Shown one piece after another: positions 25,391-33,686 of a DNA stretch of 64,000 bases. Each line of letters starts with the position of its first letter. The first letter of the stretch is position 1. Under the pieces are notes generated by a model. It worked only from the letters and a program-made list of their open reading frames with translations. It did not search any database and was not told the DNA's origin. The stretch lies in NCBI GenBank assembly GCA_964391675.1, contig CAYMMX010000008.1, positions 1 through 64,000 of the forward strand, read 5' to 3'. Both the position numbers and the translations under genes were made by a program. Source of the stretch: CAYMMX01 sp964391675 (GTDB lineage: Bacteria; Cyanobacteriota; Vampirovibrionia; Gastranaerophilales; Gastranaerophilaceae).

Positions 25391-26179
25391 ATGTCAAGAA
25401 AACCAATTATTGCAGGAAACTGGAAAATGAACTTACTTCAACAAGAAGCAAAGGATTTATTTTTAGGTATTGCTTATTTTGCAGAAAAATTTACAAAAGA
25501 TCAATTGCCGGAAATAGTTGTTGCACCTACATATACATCGATAGCTGCAGTTGAAAGTCAAAGATGTGACAAATGCAGACCATTAGTTGCGGTTGCCGCT
25601 CAAAATTGTCATTGGGAAAAATCCGGTGCTTATACAGGCGAAATTTCTGTTGAAATGGCTAAAGATGCAGGTTGTGAATATGTTATTATCGGTCATTCGG
25701 AAAGAAGACAATATTTTTCAGAAACTGATGAAATGATTAATAAAAAAGCTAAAGCAATTTTAGCTGGCGGTTTAATTCCAATTATTTGTTGTGGTGAATC
25801 ATTAGAACAAAGAGAAGCTGGTGTAACAGATTCCCACATTACAAGTCAAATTAAAGCTGCGTTAGAAGGGCTTTCTGAAGAAGAAATTTCAAAATCAGCA
25901 ATCGCATACGAACCAATCTGGGCAATCGGAACAGGTAAAACTTGTGATTCTAATGAAGCTAATAGAGTAATTGCAATGATAAGGAATGTTGTTAAAGAAG
26001 TTAGTACACAAGCGGCAGGCGATGATATAAGAATACTTTATGGAGGAAGCGTAAATCCATCAACTATTGAAGAACAAATGTCAAAATCAGATATTGACGG
26101 TGCTTTAGTTGGTGGCGCAAGCTTAAAAGTAGATAGTTTTTCTCAAATAATTGAAGGAACAATGAAAGTTACTGTGTAA
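25391..26179 (+). CDS. tpiA: Triosephosphate isomerase
   Basis: Interconverts dihydroxyacetone phosphate and glyceraldehyde-3-phosphate. Catalytic residues are visible: Lys in AGNWKMN (residues 7-13), His in VIIGHSERRQ, Glu in IAYEPIWAIGTG; the phosphate-gripper loop closes with ILYGGSVNP. 262 residues, slightly above the usual 250. ATG 25391 follows AAAGGAGATGTACAT; the longer in-frame start at 25340 lies within the promoter region. A perfect palindrome follows the stop codon. Confidence 0.97.
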   Translation: MSRKPIIAGNWKMNLLQQEAKDLFLGIAYFAEKFTKDQLPEIVVAPTYTSIAAVESQRCDKCRPLVAVAAQNCHWEKSGAYTGEISVEMAKDAGCEYVIIGHSERRQYFSETDEMINKKAKAILAGGLIPIICCGESLEQREAGVTDSHITSQIKAALEGLSEEEISKSAIAYEPIWAIGTGKTCDSNEANRVIAMIRNVVKEVSTQAAGDDIRILYGGSVNPSTIEEQMSKSDIDGALVGGASLKVDSFSQIIEGTMKVTV

Positions 26180-26195
26180 GAATTTTACAAATTCA

Positions 26196-26237
26196 AGTAA
26201 AAGGTAAATATATTAATTAATATATTTACCTTTTACT
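26196..26237. terminator. Perfect 42-base palindrome after tpiA
   Basis: Left half 26196-26216 is the exact reverse complement of 26217-26237 with no spacer. As RNA it would give a long AU-rich hairpin, presumably the tpiA terminator, although no clear T-run follows (AATTTAAC). Confidence 0.6.
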
Positions 26238-26257
26238 AATTTAACAATTGTTACATA

Positions 26258-26286
26258 TTGATTTTCTTATCTTTTTAAAATAAACT
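26258..26286 (+). promoter_or_regulatory. Promoter of the rpmF-fab operon
   Basis: TTGATT (26258-26263), 17-base spacer, TAAACT (26281-26286). Identical -10 to tpiA. Transcript would begin near 26293, just before AAGGAG of the 83-residue gene. Confidence 0.6.
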
Positions 26287-26314
26287 AATATTAGATAATA
26301 AGGAGATTATTAAA

Positions 26315-26566
26315 ATGGCACAGCAATTTAGCGGCACTCCGCAAGTAAAAACACGAACAGCTCTTTTAATATTTGTAAAAGGTTCGTCAGCACCTGTAGT
26401 TTTATATGTTGAAAATCCTCAAGCAACATATGAGGAGCTTCAACAAGCAATTAAAACTCAAAGTGCTACCTTAATTGAAAAAGAAGGGACAGGACCTCTT
26501 AAAAAAGTTTCAGTTTTAGCAAATCAAATTTCGGCAATAGCACTTCAAGATGAGCAATACGTGTAA
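26315..26566 (+). CDS. Conserved small protein of unknown function
   Basis: 83 residues: an alternating hydrophobic beta pattern (TALLIFVKGSSAPVVLYVE), a helix (YEELQQAIKTQ) and another strand ending in VSVLANQISAIALQDE. The shape suggests a small alpha-beta dimer or binding domain, but I recognise no family. It is the first gene of the operon and overlaps the yceD-like gene by 17 bases, implying translational coupling. AAGGAG precedes the ATG. May be a lineage-specific companion to YceD/L32. Confidence 0.6.
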   Translation: MAQQFSGTPQVKTRTALLIFVKGSSAPVVLYVENPQATYEELQQAIKTQSATLIEKEGTGPLKKVSVLANQISAIALQDEQYV

Positions 26567-27059
26567 TATTATAAAAATTGAAGATATTGAAAATTCACCA
26601 AATAAGCAGCTTAAAGTTGTTTTTAAAGATTTTATTGAAGATATTGATTCTAAAGATCCAATTTGTGCAAAGCTTAGTATAACTTCTATGGGTGAATTTA
26701 TAAACATCATTGGTAATGTTTATGGAAGTGTTTTTTTAGAATGTGATTTATGCTTAGAATCATTTGAATATAAATTCAATTTTGATGTAGATGAAGTATA
26801 TGTTAAAGGCTCATTAAATGCAGACTTTAAACAGGATATTGAAATAAAAGACGGACAATTTGTAACAGACCTAAAACGCAGTGACAGTATAGATATATCA
26901 GATTTTTTGTATCAATCTGTAATATTAGATTTCCCAAATAAAAAAGTTTGTGGTATAAATTGTAAAGGCGGGGATATTTTTATAAGAGATGAAAAATTAT
27001 GTCCTCAAAAAACAGACCCTAGAATGGATGTTTTTAAAAATATTAATATTAAAACGTGA
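26550..27059 (+). CDS. yceD: YceD/DUF177 family protein
   Basis: 169 residues, the DUF177 family encoded upstream of rpmF in most bacteria. In plants and E. coli its members affect 23S rRNA accumulation. Recognisable elements: central CDLCLESFEYKF with two Cys of the family's metal-like site, followed by DVDEVYV, and late CGINCKGGDIF with two more Cys; C-terminal CPQKTDPRMDVF. Gene order yceD-rpmF-plsX-fabH is classic and supports the call strongly. Confidence 0.85.
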   Translation: MSNTCNIIKIEDIENSPNKQLKVVFKDFIEDIDSKDPICAKLSITSMGEFINIIGNVYGSVFLECDLCLESFEYKFNFDVDEVYVKGSLNADFKQDIEIKDGQFVTDLKRSDSIDISDFLYQSVILDFPNKKVCGINCKGGDIFIRDEKLCPQKTDPRMDVFKNINIKT

Positions 27060-27086
27060 AATATAAATAGAAAGAAGGATAAAGAA

Positions 27087-27494
27087 ATGGCAGTACCAAA
27101 GAAAAGAACCGGACATTCAGCACAAGGACACAGACGTTCAAATTGGAAGGCAACAAAGCCTGAAACTACTAAGTGCTCAAATTGTGGTGAATTAGTATTA
27201 ACTCATACAGTATGCACAGCTTGTGGATATTATAAAAGTAAAGCAGTAAGTATAAAATCTCCGGATTATGTAGATTCAACAATAGAATCAAAAAAACCTG
27301 CAAAGAAAACTACAAAAAAATCTGAGTCTAAATCAGAAGCTAAATCCGAAACAAAAACAAAAACTAAAAAAACAGAGAAAAAAATAGAAGATAAAGAAGT
27401 TGAAACAATTGAAGTTTCAGAAAAAGTAGAGGATACTACTGCTGGAGTGGTTGAAGAAGTTAAAGCGGATGAAGTTGAAAAAACTGAAGAGTAA
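27087..27494 (+). CDS. rpmF: 50S ribosomal protein bL32 with long charged tail
   Basis: The first ~58 residues are normal bL32: MAVPKKRTGHSAQGHRRS, then zinc Cys pairs CSNC and CTAC, YYKSKAV. Usual L32 ends there; here about 75 extra residues follow, first Lys/Ser/Thr-rich (KKPAKKTTKKS-type repeats), then strongly acidic (VEEVKADEVEKTEE). The extension is in frame with no stop and is not a frameshifted neighbour. It probably projects from the ribosome surface near the exit-tunnel side, but its role is unknown. AGAAAGAAGGA precedes the ATG. It lies between yceD and plsX. Confidence 0.92.
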   Translation: MAVPKKRTGHSAQGHRRSNWKATKPETTKCSNCGELVLTHTVCTACGYYKSKAVSIKSPDYVDSTIESKKPAKKTTKKSESKSEAKSETKTKTKKTEKKIEDKEVETIEVSEKVEDTTAGVVEEVKADEVEKTEE

Positions 27495-27512
27495 TTAAGG
27501 GCTTAAAAAAAC

Positions 27513-28583
27513 ATGACAAGAATAGCAATAGATGCAATGGGTGGAGATTATGCTCCTCGCGAGGTAGTTGCGGGAGCTGTTTGGGCTGCACACGAATACA
27601 GTGTAGCTATTGAACTTGTTGGTAAGCAAGACCGCATTGAATATGAATTAGACAGAATTAATAGAGAAGGATTTATTTCTACAGCAGGTGGATTTAAAGA
27701 TCAAAAAATCAGAATTGATGTTAATAAACTTGATATAAAAATCACTCCAGCTACGGAAGTAATTGAAATGGGAGAAGCTCCCGGACAAGCAATTAGAAAA
27801 AAGAAAAAATCTTCGATTGTTTTAGGTGTGGATGCAGTTGCAACAGGTAGTTCTGATGCAATAGTAGCTGCTGGTTCTACTGGTGCAGCAATGGCGTCAA
27901 GTTTATTTGGTTTAGGAAGAATCCCTGGAATCGATAGGCCTGCAATTGCAGTTACTTTACCAACAATGAAAGATCCTGTTGTGATTATTGATGGTGGTGC
28001 TAACAGTAGTTGTACTCCTGATATGTTATTTCAATTTGCAGTTATGGGGACTACTTTTTCTAAAAACGTTTTGGGTATTGATGATCCAAGAGTGGGTATA
28101 TTAAACATTGGAGAAGAAGCAGGTAAAGGTAATGAACTTGCCCAAGCTACTTATAAATTACTTGAAGAAAATCAAGATAAAATTAATTTTGTCGGAAACA
28201 TTGAGGGAAGAGAAATTTTTTCAGGTGTATGTAATGTAATTGTTTGTGATGGTTTTGTAGGTAATGTTGCATTAAAAATTACAGAGGGAACCTCTTCAAT
28301 GTTGTTTAGAATGTTGAAACAAGAGTTTAAAACTGATCCTTTAGCTAAAATTGCAGGTTTAATTGCAAAGCCTTTCATGAAAAGAATTTATAGAAAAATT
28401 AATTATGAAGAATTTGGTGGCGCTTTACTTTTAGGTGTTAAAGGAATTACCGTAATTTCACATGGAAGCTCAAAAGCTTATGCAATCAAGAATGCTGTAA
28501 GGGTTGCAAAAGATGCTGTTGAAACTGGTGTAAATAAGAAAATTGCAGAGTTTTTAGATGGTAACAATAATATTCAAGAATAA
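27513..28583 (+). CDS. plsX: Phosphate acyltransferase PlsX
   Basis: Converts acyl-ACP to acyl-phosphate for phospholipid synthesis. 356 residues with family blocks IDAMGGDYAPREVV at the N-terminus, GEAPGQAIRKKKKSSIV, AAGSTGAAMA, DGGANSSCTPDML and NIGEEAGKGN; also IVCDGFVGNVALK. All in order and intact, so the call is secure. The gene lies 18 bases after rpmF and 24 before fabH, in the same transcript. Confidence 0.96.
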   Translation: MTRIAIDAMGGDYAPREVVAGAVWAAHEYSVAIELVGKQDRIEYELDRINREGFISTAGGFKDQKIRIDVNKLDIKITPATEVIEMGEAPGQAIRKKKKSSIVLGVDAVATGSSDAIVAAGSTGAAMASSLFGLGRIPGIDRPAIAVTLPTMKDPVVIIDGGANSSCTPDMLFQFAVMGTTFSKNVLGIDDPRVGILNIGEEAGKGNELAQATYKLLEENQDKINFVGNIEGREIFSGVCNVIVCDGFVGNVALKITEGTSSMLFRMLKQEFKTDPLAKIAGLIAKPFMKRIYRKINYEEFGGALLLGVKGITVISHGSSKAYAIKNAVRVAKDAVETGVNKKIAEFLDGNNNIQE

Positions 28584-28607
28584 TTGGTGTACATAAGAGA
28601 GGAAAAT

Positions 28608-29615
28608 ATGTCTAATAAATTAATTTCGTTAAAGATTGCCGGAGTAGGTTACAGTGTTCCAGAAACAGTTATTACCAACGCAGATTTAACAAAATTATAT
28701 GATACTTCAGATGAATGGATTACTACCAGAACAGGTATTAAAGAGCGCAGATTAGTTTCAGGGGAAGAAAATGCTGTTGATTTAGGGTATAAAGCTGCTT
28801 TGAATGCTTTAGAAAAAGCAAAGATATCCCCAAATGAACTGGACTTAATAATTGCTGCTTCATCAGCTCCGCCTGATTTATATCCGTCAATTGCTTGTAG
28901 AATCCAAGCAAAACTTGGTGTAGATTGTATTCCGGCATTTGATGTTACGGCAGCATGTTCAGGCTTAATTTATACTTTAGATATAGCAAAAGCTTATATT
29001 GCATCAGGAAAATGCAAAAAAATATTACTTGTTGCAACAGATAATAACTCAAGGTTATGTGATTGGTCAGACAGAAGCGTTTCGATTCTCTTCGGCGATG
29101 GTGCAGGTGCTATGGTTGTTACTGATGCTGAAGACGGTGTAGATGATATTCTTGCTATTGATATAAGAGCAAACGGATCAATCGGTGAATATTTAACTTT
29201 GCCTTTGACAGGTCAGAATTGTCCTTTAGTCGAACCTTGTGAACAAAAACCTGCTCATATTAAAATGAATGGAAAAGAAGTTTATAAATTTGCAGTAAGA
29301 ATAGTTCCTGAATATATTGATAAATGCCTTGAAAGAGCTAAAATGAAACCTGATGATATAGATTATTTGATTCCTCATCAGGCAAATCAAAGAATAATTG
29401 AAGCTATTCAACACAGATTATCTTATGATGACAGTAAAGTAATTTCTAATATACAATACTATGGCAATACATCAGCTGCATCTGTGCCCATTGCTCTTGC
29501 AGAAGGTGTTGAAAGTGGAAAAGTTAAATTACCTTCAACCGCAATACTTTGTGGTTTTGGTGCCGGTATGACATGGGGTGTTGCTATAGTAAGACTTCGT
29601 GAAGGCATATGTTAG
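28608..29615 (+). CDS. fabH: 3-oxoacyl-ACP synthase III
   Basis: Starts fatty-acid chains by condensing acetyl-CoA with malonyl-ACP. Catalytic triad in place: Cys117 (TAACSGLIY), His257 (PHQANQRII) and Asn287 (YGNTSAAS). Start ATG 28608 follows GAGAGGAAAAT; the longer in-frame GTG at 28584 overlaps the plsX stop and lacks a site. 335 residues, normal. Third of six co-directional fatty-acid genes. Confidence 0.96.
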   Translation: MSNKLISLKIAGVGYSVPETVITNADLTKLYDTSDEWITTRTGIKERRLVSGEENAVDLGYKAALNALEKAKISPNELDLIIAASSAPPDLYPSIACRIQAKLGVDCIPAFDVTAACSGLIYTLDIAKAYIASGKCKKILLVATDNNSRLCDWSDRSVSILFGDGAGAMVVTDAEDGVDDILAIDIRANGSIGEYLTLPLTGQNCPLVEPCEQKPAHIKMNGKEVYKFAVRIVPEYIDKCLERAKMKPDDIDYLIPHQANQRIIEAIQHRLSYDDSKVISNIQYYGNTSAASVPIALAEGVESGKVKLPSTAILCGFGAGMTWGVAIVRLREGIC

Positions 29616-29652
29616 TAATTTAAACAAATAATTAATTAAGAGGATTTAACAA

Positions 29653-30591
29653 ATGAGTAAAATTGCATTTATCTTCCCGGGTCAAGGTTCTCAGTATATT
29701 GGGATGGGAAAAGATTTATATGAAAACTTTGAAGAATCAAGGAATGTTTTTGAAATTGCCAATAAAGTGTTAGGTAAAAATATTTCAGATATTTGTTTTG
29801 AAGGTCCGGATGAAGATTTAAAACAAACAATTAACACACAGCCGGCTATTTTAACAACATCAATTGCTGCGCTTGAAGCTTTAAAATCAAAATTATCAAT
29901 TAAGCCTTCACTTGTTGCAGGACATAGCTTGGGTGAGTATGGAGCTTTATACGAAGCAGGTATTTTATCACTTGAAGATACAATAAAATTAATATCAAAA
30001 AGAGCTGAATTGATGAGCCAAACAAAAGGTGGAGCTATGGCAGCCGTTTTAGGTTTAGATGAAGAAAAAGTTGCAGAATGTATTTCTGAATCTGCAAAAA
30101 CAAGTTATGTAGATGTTGCAAATTATAACTGTCCCGGACAAATTGTTATCACGGGAACAGAAGAGGGTATTAAAAAAGCTTTTGAATTACTATCTGCAGC
30201 AGGGGCTAAGAGAGTTTTACCTCTTGCGGTTTCAGGTGCATTCCACTCTGAATTAATGAAGCAAGCGGGAATCAGTTTTGCAGAATCAGTTAATACGATT
30301 ACACTTTCAAATGCCTCAATTCCTGTAGTTACAAATGTTGATGCTGAATTAACTATAAAAGCTGAAGATTTTAAATTAAAAATGTCCAGGCAGATTTATT
30401 CATCAGTTCAATGGACAAAATCAATTCAAAAAATGATTGAAGAAGGTGTTGATACATTTATTGAAATTGGTCCCGGAAAAGTTTTGACTGGTTTAGTCAA
30501 AAAAATCAACCCAGAAGCAAAATTATATAATGTATTTGACAAAACTTCACTTGAATTATGTGTAAATGAATTAAATACTATTAGCGTATAA
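29653..30591 (+). CDS. fabD: Malonyl-CoA:ACP transacylase
   Basis: Loads malonyl onto ACP. GQGSQYIGMG at the N-terminus is the family start; the nucleophile elbow GHSLGEY has Ser92, and AFHSELM supplies the catalytic His. 312 residues. AGAGGATTTAACAA precedes the ATG. Between fabH and fabG in the operon. Confidence 0.96.
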   Translation: MSKIAFIFPGQGSQYIGMGKDLYENFEESRNVFEIANKVLGKNISDICFEGPDEDLKQTINTQPAILTTSIAALEALKSKLSIKPSLVAGHSLGEYGALYEAGILSLEDTIKLISKRAELMSQTKGGAMAAVLGLDEEKVAECISESAKTSYVDVANYNCPGQIVITGTEEGIKKAFELLSAAGAKRVLPLAVSGAFHSELMKQAGISFAESVNTITLSNASIPVVTNVDAELTIKAEDFKLKMSRQIYSSVQWTKSIQKMIEEGVDTFIEIGPGKVLTGLVKKINPEAKLYNVFDKTSLELCVNELNTISV

Positions 30592-30606
30592 TAAAAGGAG
30601 ACTAAA

Positions 30607-31335
30607 ATGACAGATAAAAAAGTAGCTTTAATAACAGGAGCCTCCAGAGGTATTGGTAAGGCATGTGCGCTTGAATTGGCTCGTGCAGGTTATGATGTTG
30701 CAATAAACTATGTAGGAAACGAGGAAGCAGCAAATGTAACTGTATCGGAACTAAAATCTTTAGGTTCTGATGCACAGGCATATAGATTTGATGTAACTAA
30801 TAAGGATGCAGTTGAATCTAGTGTTGCAGAAGTAATTTCAAAATATGGAAAAATTGATGTATTAGTCAATAATGCAGGCATCACACGTGACGGTTTATTT
30901 ATGAGAATGTCTCCTGAGAATTGGGAAGCAGTTATAAATACAAATTTAAATAGTGCTTATTATGTTTCGAATCCTGTTGTTAAATTAATGATAAAACAAC
31001 GTTCAGGTGCGATTATCAATATGTCAAGTATTGTTGGTGTTTACGGTAATGCGGGGCAGGCTAATTATGCTGCCGCCAAAGCAGGTTTGATTGGATTTAC
31101 TAAATCATTGGCAAAGGAACTAGCTTCAAGAAACGTTAGAGTTAATGCTATTGCTCCGGGTTTTATCGAAACGGATATGACTAAAGATTTACCGTTAGAT
31201 AATATGGCTGAACATATCCCAATGAAAAAATTAGGTAAACCGGAAGATATTGCAAAAGCTGTTAAATTTTTTGCTGATGATGCTCTTTATGTAACAGGTC
31301 AAGTATTGCAAATAGATGGTGGATTGGTTATTTAA
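30607..31335 (+). CDS. fabG: 3-oxoacyl-ACP reductase
   Basis: NADPH-dependent first reduction of the elongation cycle. Short-chain dehydrogenase: TGASRGIGKA nucleotide loop, NNAGITRDGL, Ser in NMSSIVG and Y-x3-K in YAAAKAG. C-terminal YVTGQVLQIDGG is typical. 242 residues. AAAAGGAG precedes the ATG. A weak hairpin (AAGAAC...ATTCTT, 31361-31387) lies between it and acpP, which has its own promoter. Confidence 0.96.
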   Translation: MTDKKVALITGASRGIGKACALELARAGYDVAINYVGNEEAANVTVSELKSLGSDAQAYRFDVTNKDAVESSVAEVISKYGKIDVLVNNAGITRDGLFMRMSPENWEAVINTNLNSAYYVSNPVVKLMIKQRSGAIINMSSIVGVYGNAGQANYAAAKAGLIGFTKSLAKELASRNVRVNAIAPGFIETDMTKDLPLDNMAEHIPMKKLGKPEDIAKAVKFFADDALYVTGQVLQIDGGLVI

Positions 31336-31385
31336 ATCAGTCAATTGATTTAAAAGTAAAAGAACTTAACATTTATGTTAAATTC

Positions 31386-31413
31386 TTGCAAATTTATCTT
31401 TAAATAGTATAAT
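31386..31413 (+). promoter_or_regulatory. Internal promoter of acpP
   Basis: TTGCAA (31386-31391), 16-base spacer, consensus TATAAT (31408-31413). Start predicted near 31420, about 37 bases before acpP. This would raise acyl-carrier protein above the enzymes of the operon. Confidence 0.7.
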
Positions 31414-31457
31414 TTTTTATGGATAGTTAGATATTTACAAAGAAAAAGGAAAAAATG

Positions 31458-31688
31458 ATGAGTACATTAGAAAAAGTTAAAAAAGTTGTAGTAGAACAAT
31501 TAAGTGTTGATGAAGCATTAGTAACTCCAGAAGCTAGTTTTACTGGTGACTTGGGTGCTGATTCTTTGGATACAGTTGAATTAGTAATGGCTTTCGAAGA
31601 AGAATTCGGTTGCGAAATTCCTGATGAAGAAGCTGAAAAAATTCAAACAGTTCAAGACGCAGTAAATTATATTGATTCTCATTCGTAA
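31458..31688 (+). CDS. acpP: Acyl carrier protein
   Basis: 76-residue acidic carrier for growing acyl chains. Phosphopantetheine attaches at the Ser in GADSLDTVELVMAFE. The second of two adjacent ATGs (31458) is 7 bases from AAGGA and is favoured. Own consensus promoter upstream and a terminator-like hairpin downstream suggest separate high-level expression inside the fab cluster. Confidence 0.96.
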   Translation: MSTLEKVKKVVVEQLSVDEALVTPEASFTGDLGADSLDTVELVMAFEEEFGCEIPDEEAEKIQTVQDAVNYIDSHS

Positions 31689-31712
31689 TTAGATTGAGAC
31701 ATTAAGTAGTTC

Positions 31713-31755
31713 AAGGGGGCAAAAGTTCTTTAGTGAACTCTTATCCCCTTTGTTT
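31713..31755 (+). terminator. Terminator or attenuator between acpP and fabF
   Basis: AAGGGG (31713-31718) pairs with CCCCTT (31745-31750), with an inner AAGTTC/GAACTC-like stem, then TGTTTTAG. Partial termination would give more acpP than fabF mRNA. Confidence 0.6.
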
Positions 31756-31799
31756 TAGCTTCAAAGATTTTAAGAATACATTAATATAAGGTATGAAAC

Positions 31800-33050
31800 A
31801 TGACAAAAAAAAGAGTAGTAATTACCGGATTGGGAGCAGTAACACCACTTGGTATCGGTGTTGATAATTTTTGGAATAGTTTAATTGAAGGGAAAAGTGG
31901 TATTGCCCTTTCAACAGCTATCGATGTAGAAAAGCATCCTGTTAAAATTTCAGGTGAAGTAAAAGGATTTAACCCCGAAGATTATATTGATCCAAAGGAA
32001 GTAAAAAGACTTGACAGATTTACACAATTTGCATTAGTTGCTGCTGATGAAGCAATCAAAGATGCGAAACTTGAAAGTATTGCTAATTTAGATCCTTATA
32101 GAATAGGTGTTATTGTAAGCTCTGCCGCAGGTGGGTTTAAAACATTTGAAAAAAACCATGTAGCTATATTAGAAAGAGGACCAGCTAAGTGTTCTCCATT
32201 CACAATACCTATGATGATAGTAGATATGCCTTCAGGTAGGATAGCAATGAGGTATGGTTATAAGGGAGTTAATAAGGCAGTAGTTTCTGCTTGTGCTTCA
32301 TCTAACCATTCAATAGGTGATGCTTTTCGTTCAATACAGTATGGGGATGCAGATATAATGATTGCAGGCGGATGTGAAGCAACAATTTGTGATGTTGGTG
32401 TAGGTGCTTTTACAAGTGCAAGAACTTTATCTAAAAGAAATGATGAGCCTGAAAAAGCTTCAAGACCATATGATATAGACAGGGATGGTTTTGTAATGGC
32501 AGAAGGTTCAGGTGTATTAGTTTTAGAAGAATATGAACATGCCAAAGCAAGAGGGGCTAAAATTTATGCTGAAATTGTTGGCTACGGTCAAACTGCTGAT
32601 GCCTATGATATTGTTGCTCCGGATCCCGAAGGTAAAGGTGCGACTATGGCAATGAAACTGGCACTTGAAGATGCCGGATTTGAACCAAAAGATATTCAAT
32701 ATGTTAATTCACATGGTACAGGTACAGGTTTGGGGGATATTGCTGAATCGCAAGCTATTGCTCGTGTTTTTGGTGATTTAACAACTAATAAAGATTTGGT
32801 AGTAAGCTCTACAAAAAGTATGCATGGACATATGCTTGGTGCAACTGGCGCTGTTGAAGCAATTGCTTCTATTATGTCTATTATAAAAGGCATTGTACCT
32901 CCTACTATTAATTTAGATAATCAAGATGAGCATGTTGCTAATTTAGATTATGTTCCACATAAAGCAAGAAAAAAAGAAGTTAATGCCTCTTTATCAAATT
33001 CATTTGGATTCGGTGGACACAATGCTTCTTTAATTTTTAAAAAAATATAG
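31800..33050 (+). CDS. fabF: 3-oxoacyl-ACP synthase II
   Basis: Elongates acyl-ACP with malonyl-ACP. Catalytic Cys165 in SACASSNHS, then HGTGTGLGD and KSMHGHMLGATGAVE giving the two histidines; SNSFGFGGHNAS at the C-terminus. 416 residues. AAGG precedes the ATG at a somewhat long distance. Last gene of the fatty-acid cluster; accABCD, fabZ and an enoyl reductase are not here. Confidence 0.96.
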   Translation: MTKKRVVITGLGAVTPLGIGVDNFWNSLIEGKSGIALSTAIDVEKHPVKISGEVKGFNPEDYIDPKEVKRLDRFTQFALVAADEAIKDAKLESIANLDPYRIGVIVSSAAGGFKTFEKNHVAILERGPAKCSPFTIPMMIVDMPSGRIAMRYGYKGVNKAVVSACASSNHSIGDAFRSIQYGDADIMIAGGCEATICDVGVGAFTSARTLSKRNDEPEKASRPYDIDRDGFVMAEGSGVLVLEEYEHAKARGAKIYAEIVGYGQTADAYDIVAPDPEGKGATMAMKLALEDAGFEPKDIQYVNSHGTGTGLGDIAESQAIARVFGDLTTNKDLVVSSTKSMHGHMLGATGAVEAIASIMSIIKGIVPPTINLDNQDEHVANLDYVPHKARKKEVNASLSNSFGFGGHNASLIFKKI

Positions 33051-33071
33051 ATTATTTTAACTTGATATTAT

Positions 33072-33110
33072 AATAAAAGACAAAATTTTAAATTTTGTCT
33101 TTTATTTTTA
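33072..33110. terminator. Terminator between fabF and the small minus-strand gene
   Basis: AATAAAAGACAAAATT (33072-33087) pairs with 33091-33106 around loop TTA, followed rightward by TTTTA. Leftward the same hairpin overlaps the last codons and stop of the small gene at 33088-33240. Confidence 0.75.
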
Positions 33111-33240
33111 AATGTTCGCCTTTTGATACTATTTTTACCCTGCCGCATTGCTTACTGTGAGATACTGCAGCACATTTATCCATACCTTTGTTTGCTTTTG
33201 ACGCTATTCTTTTTCTACCCATTCCTGTGTTTTTAGACAT
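33088..33240 (-). CDS. 50-residue basic protein of unknown function
   Basis: A reading frame with a near-perfect ribosome binding site GAGGAGGT 5 bases before the ATG. The product starts MSKNTGMGRKRIASKANKG, has two Cys (DKCAAV, KQCGRV) and ends in alternating Lys/Ile (HLKIKDKI). It has about 13 Lys/Arg and only three acidic residues before the tail, so it probably binds nucleic acid or the ribosome. Neighbouring rpmI/rplT suggest a ribosomal link. The Cys/GRV spacing faintly recalls bL36 but is not a match. TACTAT near 33260 could be its -10. I know no family for it. Its stop lies in the shared terminator. Confidence 0.6.
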   Translation of the reverse strand: MSKNTGMGRKRIASKANKGMDKCAAVSHSKQCGRVKIVSKGEHLKIKDKI

Positions 33241-33355
33241 ATTTGACCTCCTCTTTATAGTATTAGTATTATTTATATTTTACATTTTATATTTTGCTTT
33301 CTCTATACCCGTAAGTATAATGTTAAATTTTTATTAATGAAGCTTGTATTATCTG

Positions 33356-33386
33356 TTGCAAATATACTTTTATTTGTTATTATTAT
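33356..33386 (+). promoter_or_regulatory. Possible promoter of rpmI-rplT
   Basis: TTGCAA (33356-33361) and TATTAT (33381-33386), with a long 19-base spacer, so the call is tentative. The leader that follows contains ATGGC (33403-33407) and GCCAT (33416-33420), a small stem followed by CTTTTTAG that could be an L20-type control element. Confidence 0.4.
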
Positions 33387-33464
33387 AAAAGCCGAAAGTT
33401 TTATGGCCTTGGCGTGCCATAATCTTTTTAGTTACTAATCTTTTAAAACGAAAAGGAGAAGAAA

Positions 33465-33674
33465 ATGCCAAAAATGAAAACACACAAGTCCGGTGCGAAA
33501 CGTTATAAAGTTAGCGCAAGCGGCAAAATTTTAAGAAGACACGCAGGTATTGGTCACCTTCTTGCTAACAAAAGTTCCAGCAGAAAAAGAAAAATCTTTG
33601 GAATGGCAGAAGTTTCTGAAACTCATTTGGATTTAATTTCAAAAGAGTTACCTTACAAGAAGTATTCAAGATAG
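33465..33674 (+). CDS. rpmI: 50S ribosomal protein bL35
   Basis: 69 residues, with the family start MPKMKTHKSGAKRYKVS and central RRHAGIGHLL. AAAAGGAG precedes the ATG. Followed by rplT after 12 bases. infC, usually first in this operon, is not upstream; instead there is a leader of about 75 bases. Confidence 0.97.
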   Translation: MPKMKTHKSGAKRYKVSASGKILRRHAGIGHLLANKSSSRKRKIFGMAEVSETHLDLISKELPYKKYSR

Positions 33675-33686
33675 GAGAGGTGAACA

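Noticed and set aside
33088..33240. bL36 homologue
   Set aside because: Cys/GRV spacing faintly resembles bL36 but the four zinc ligands and core are missing.
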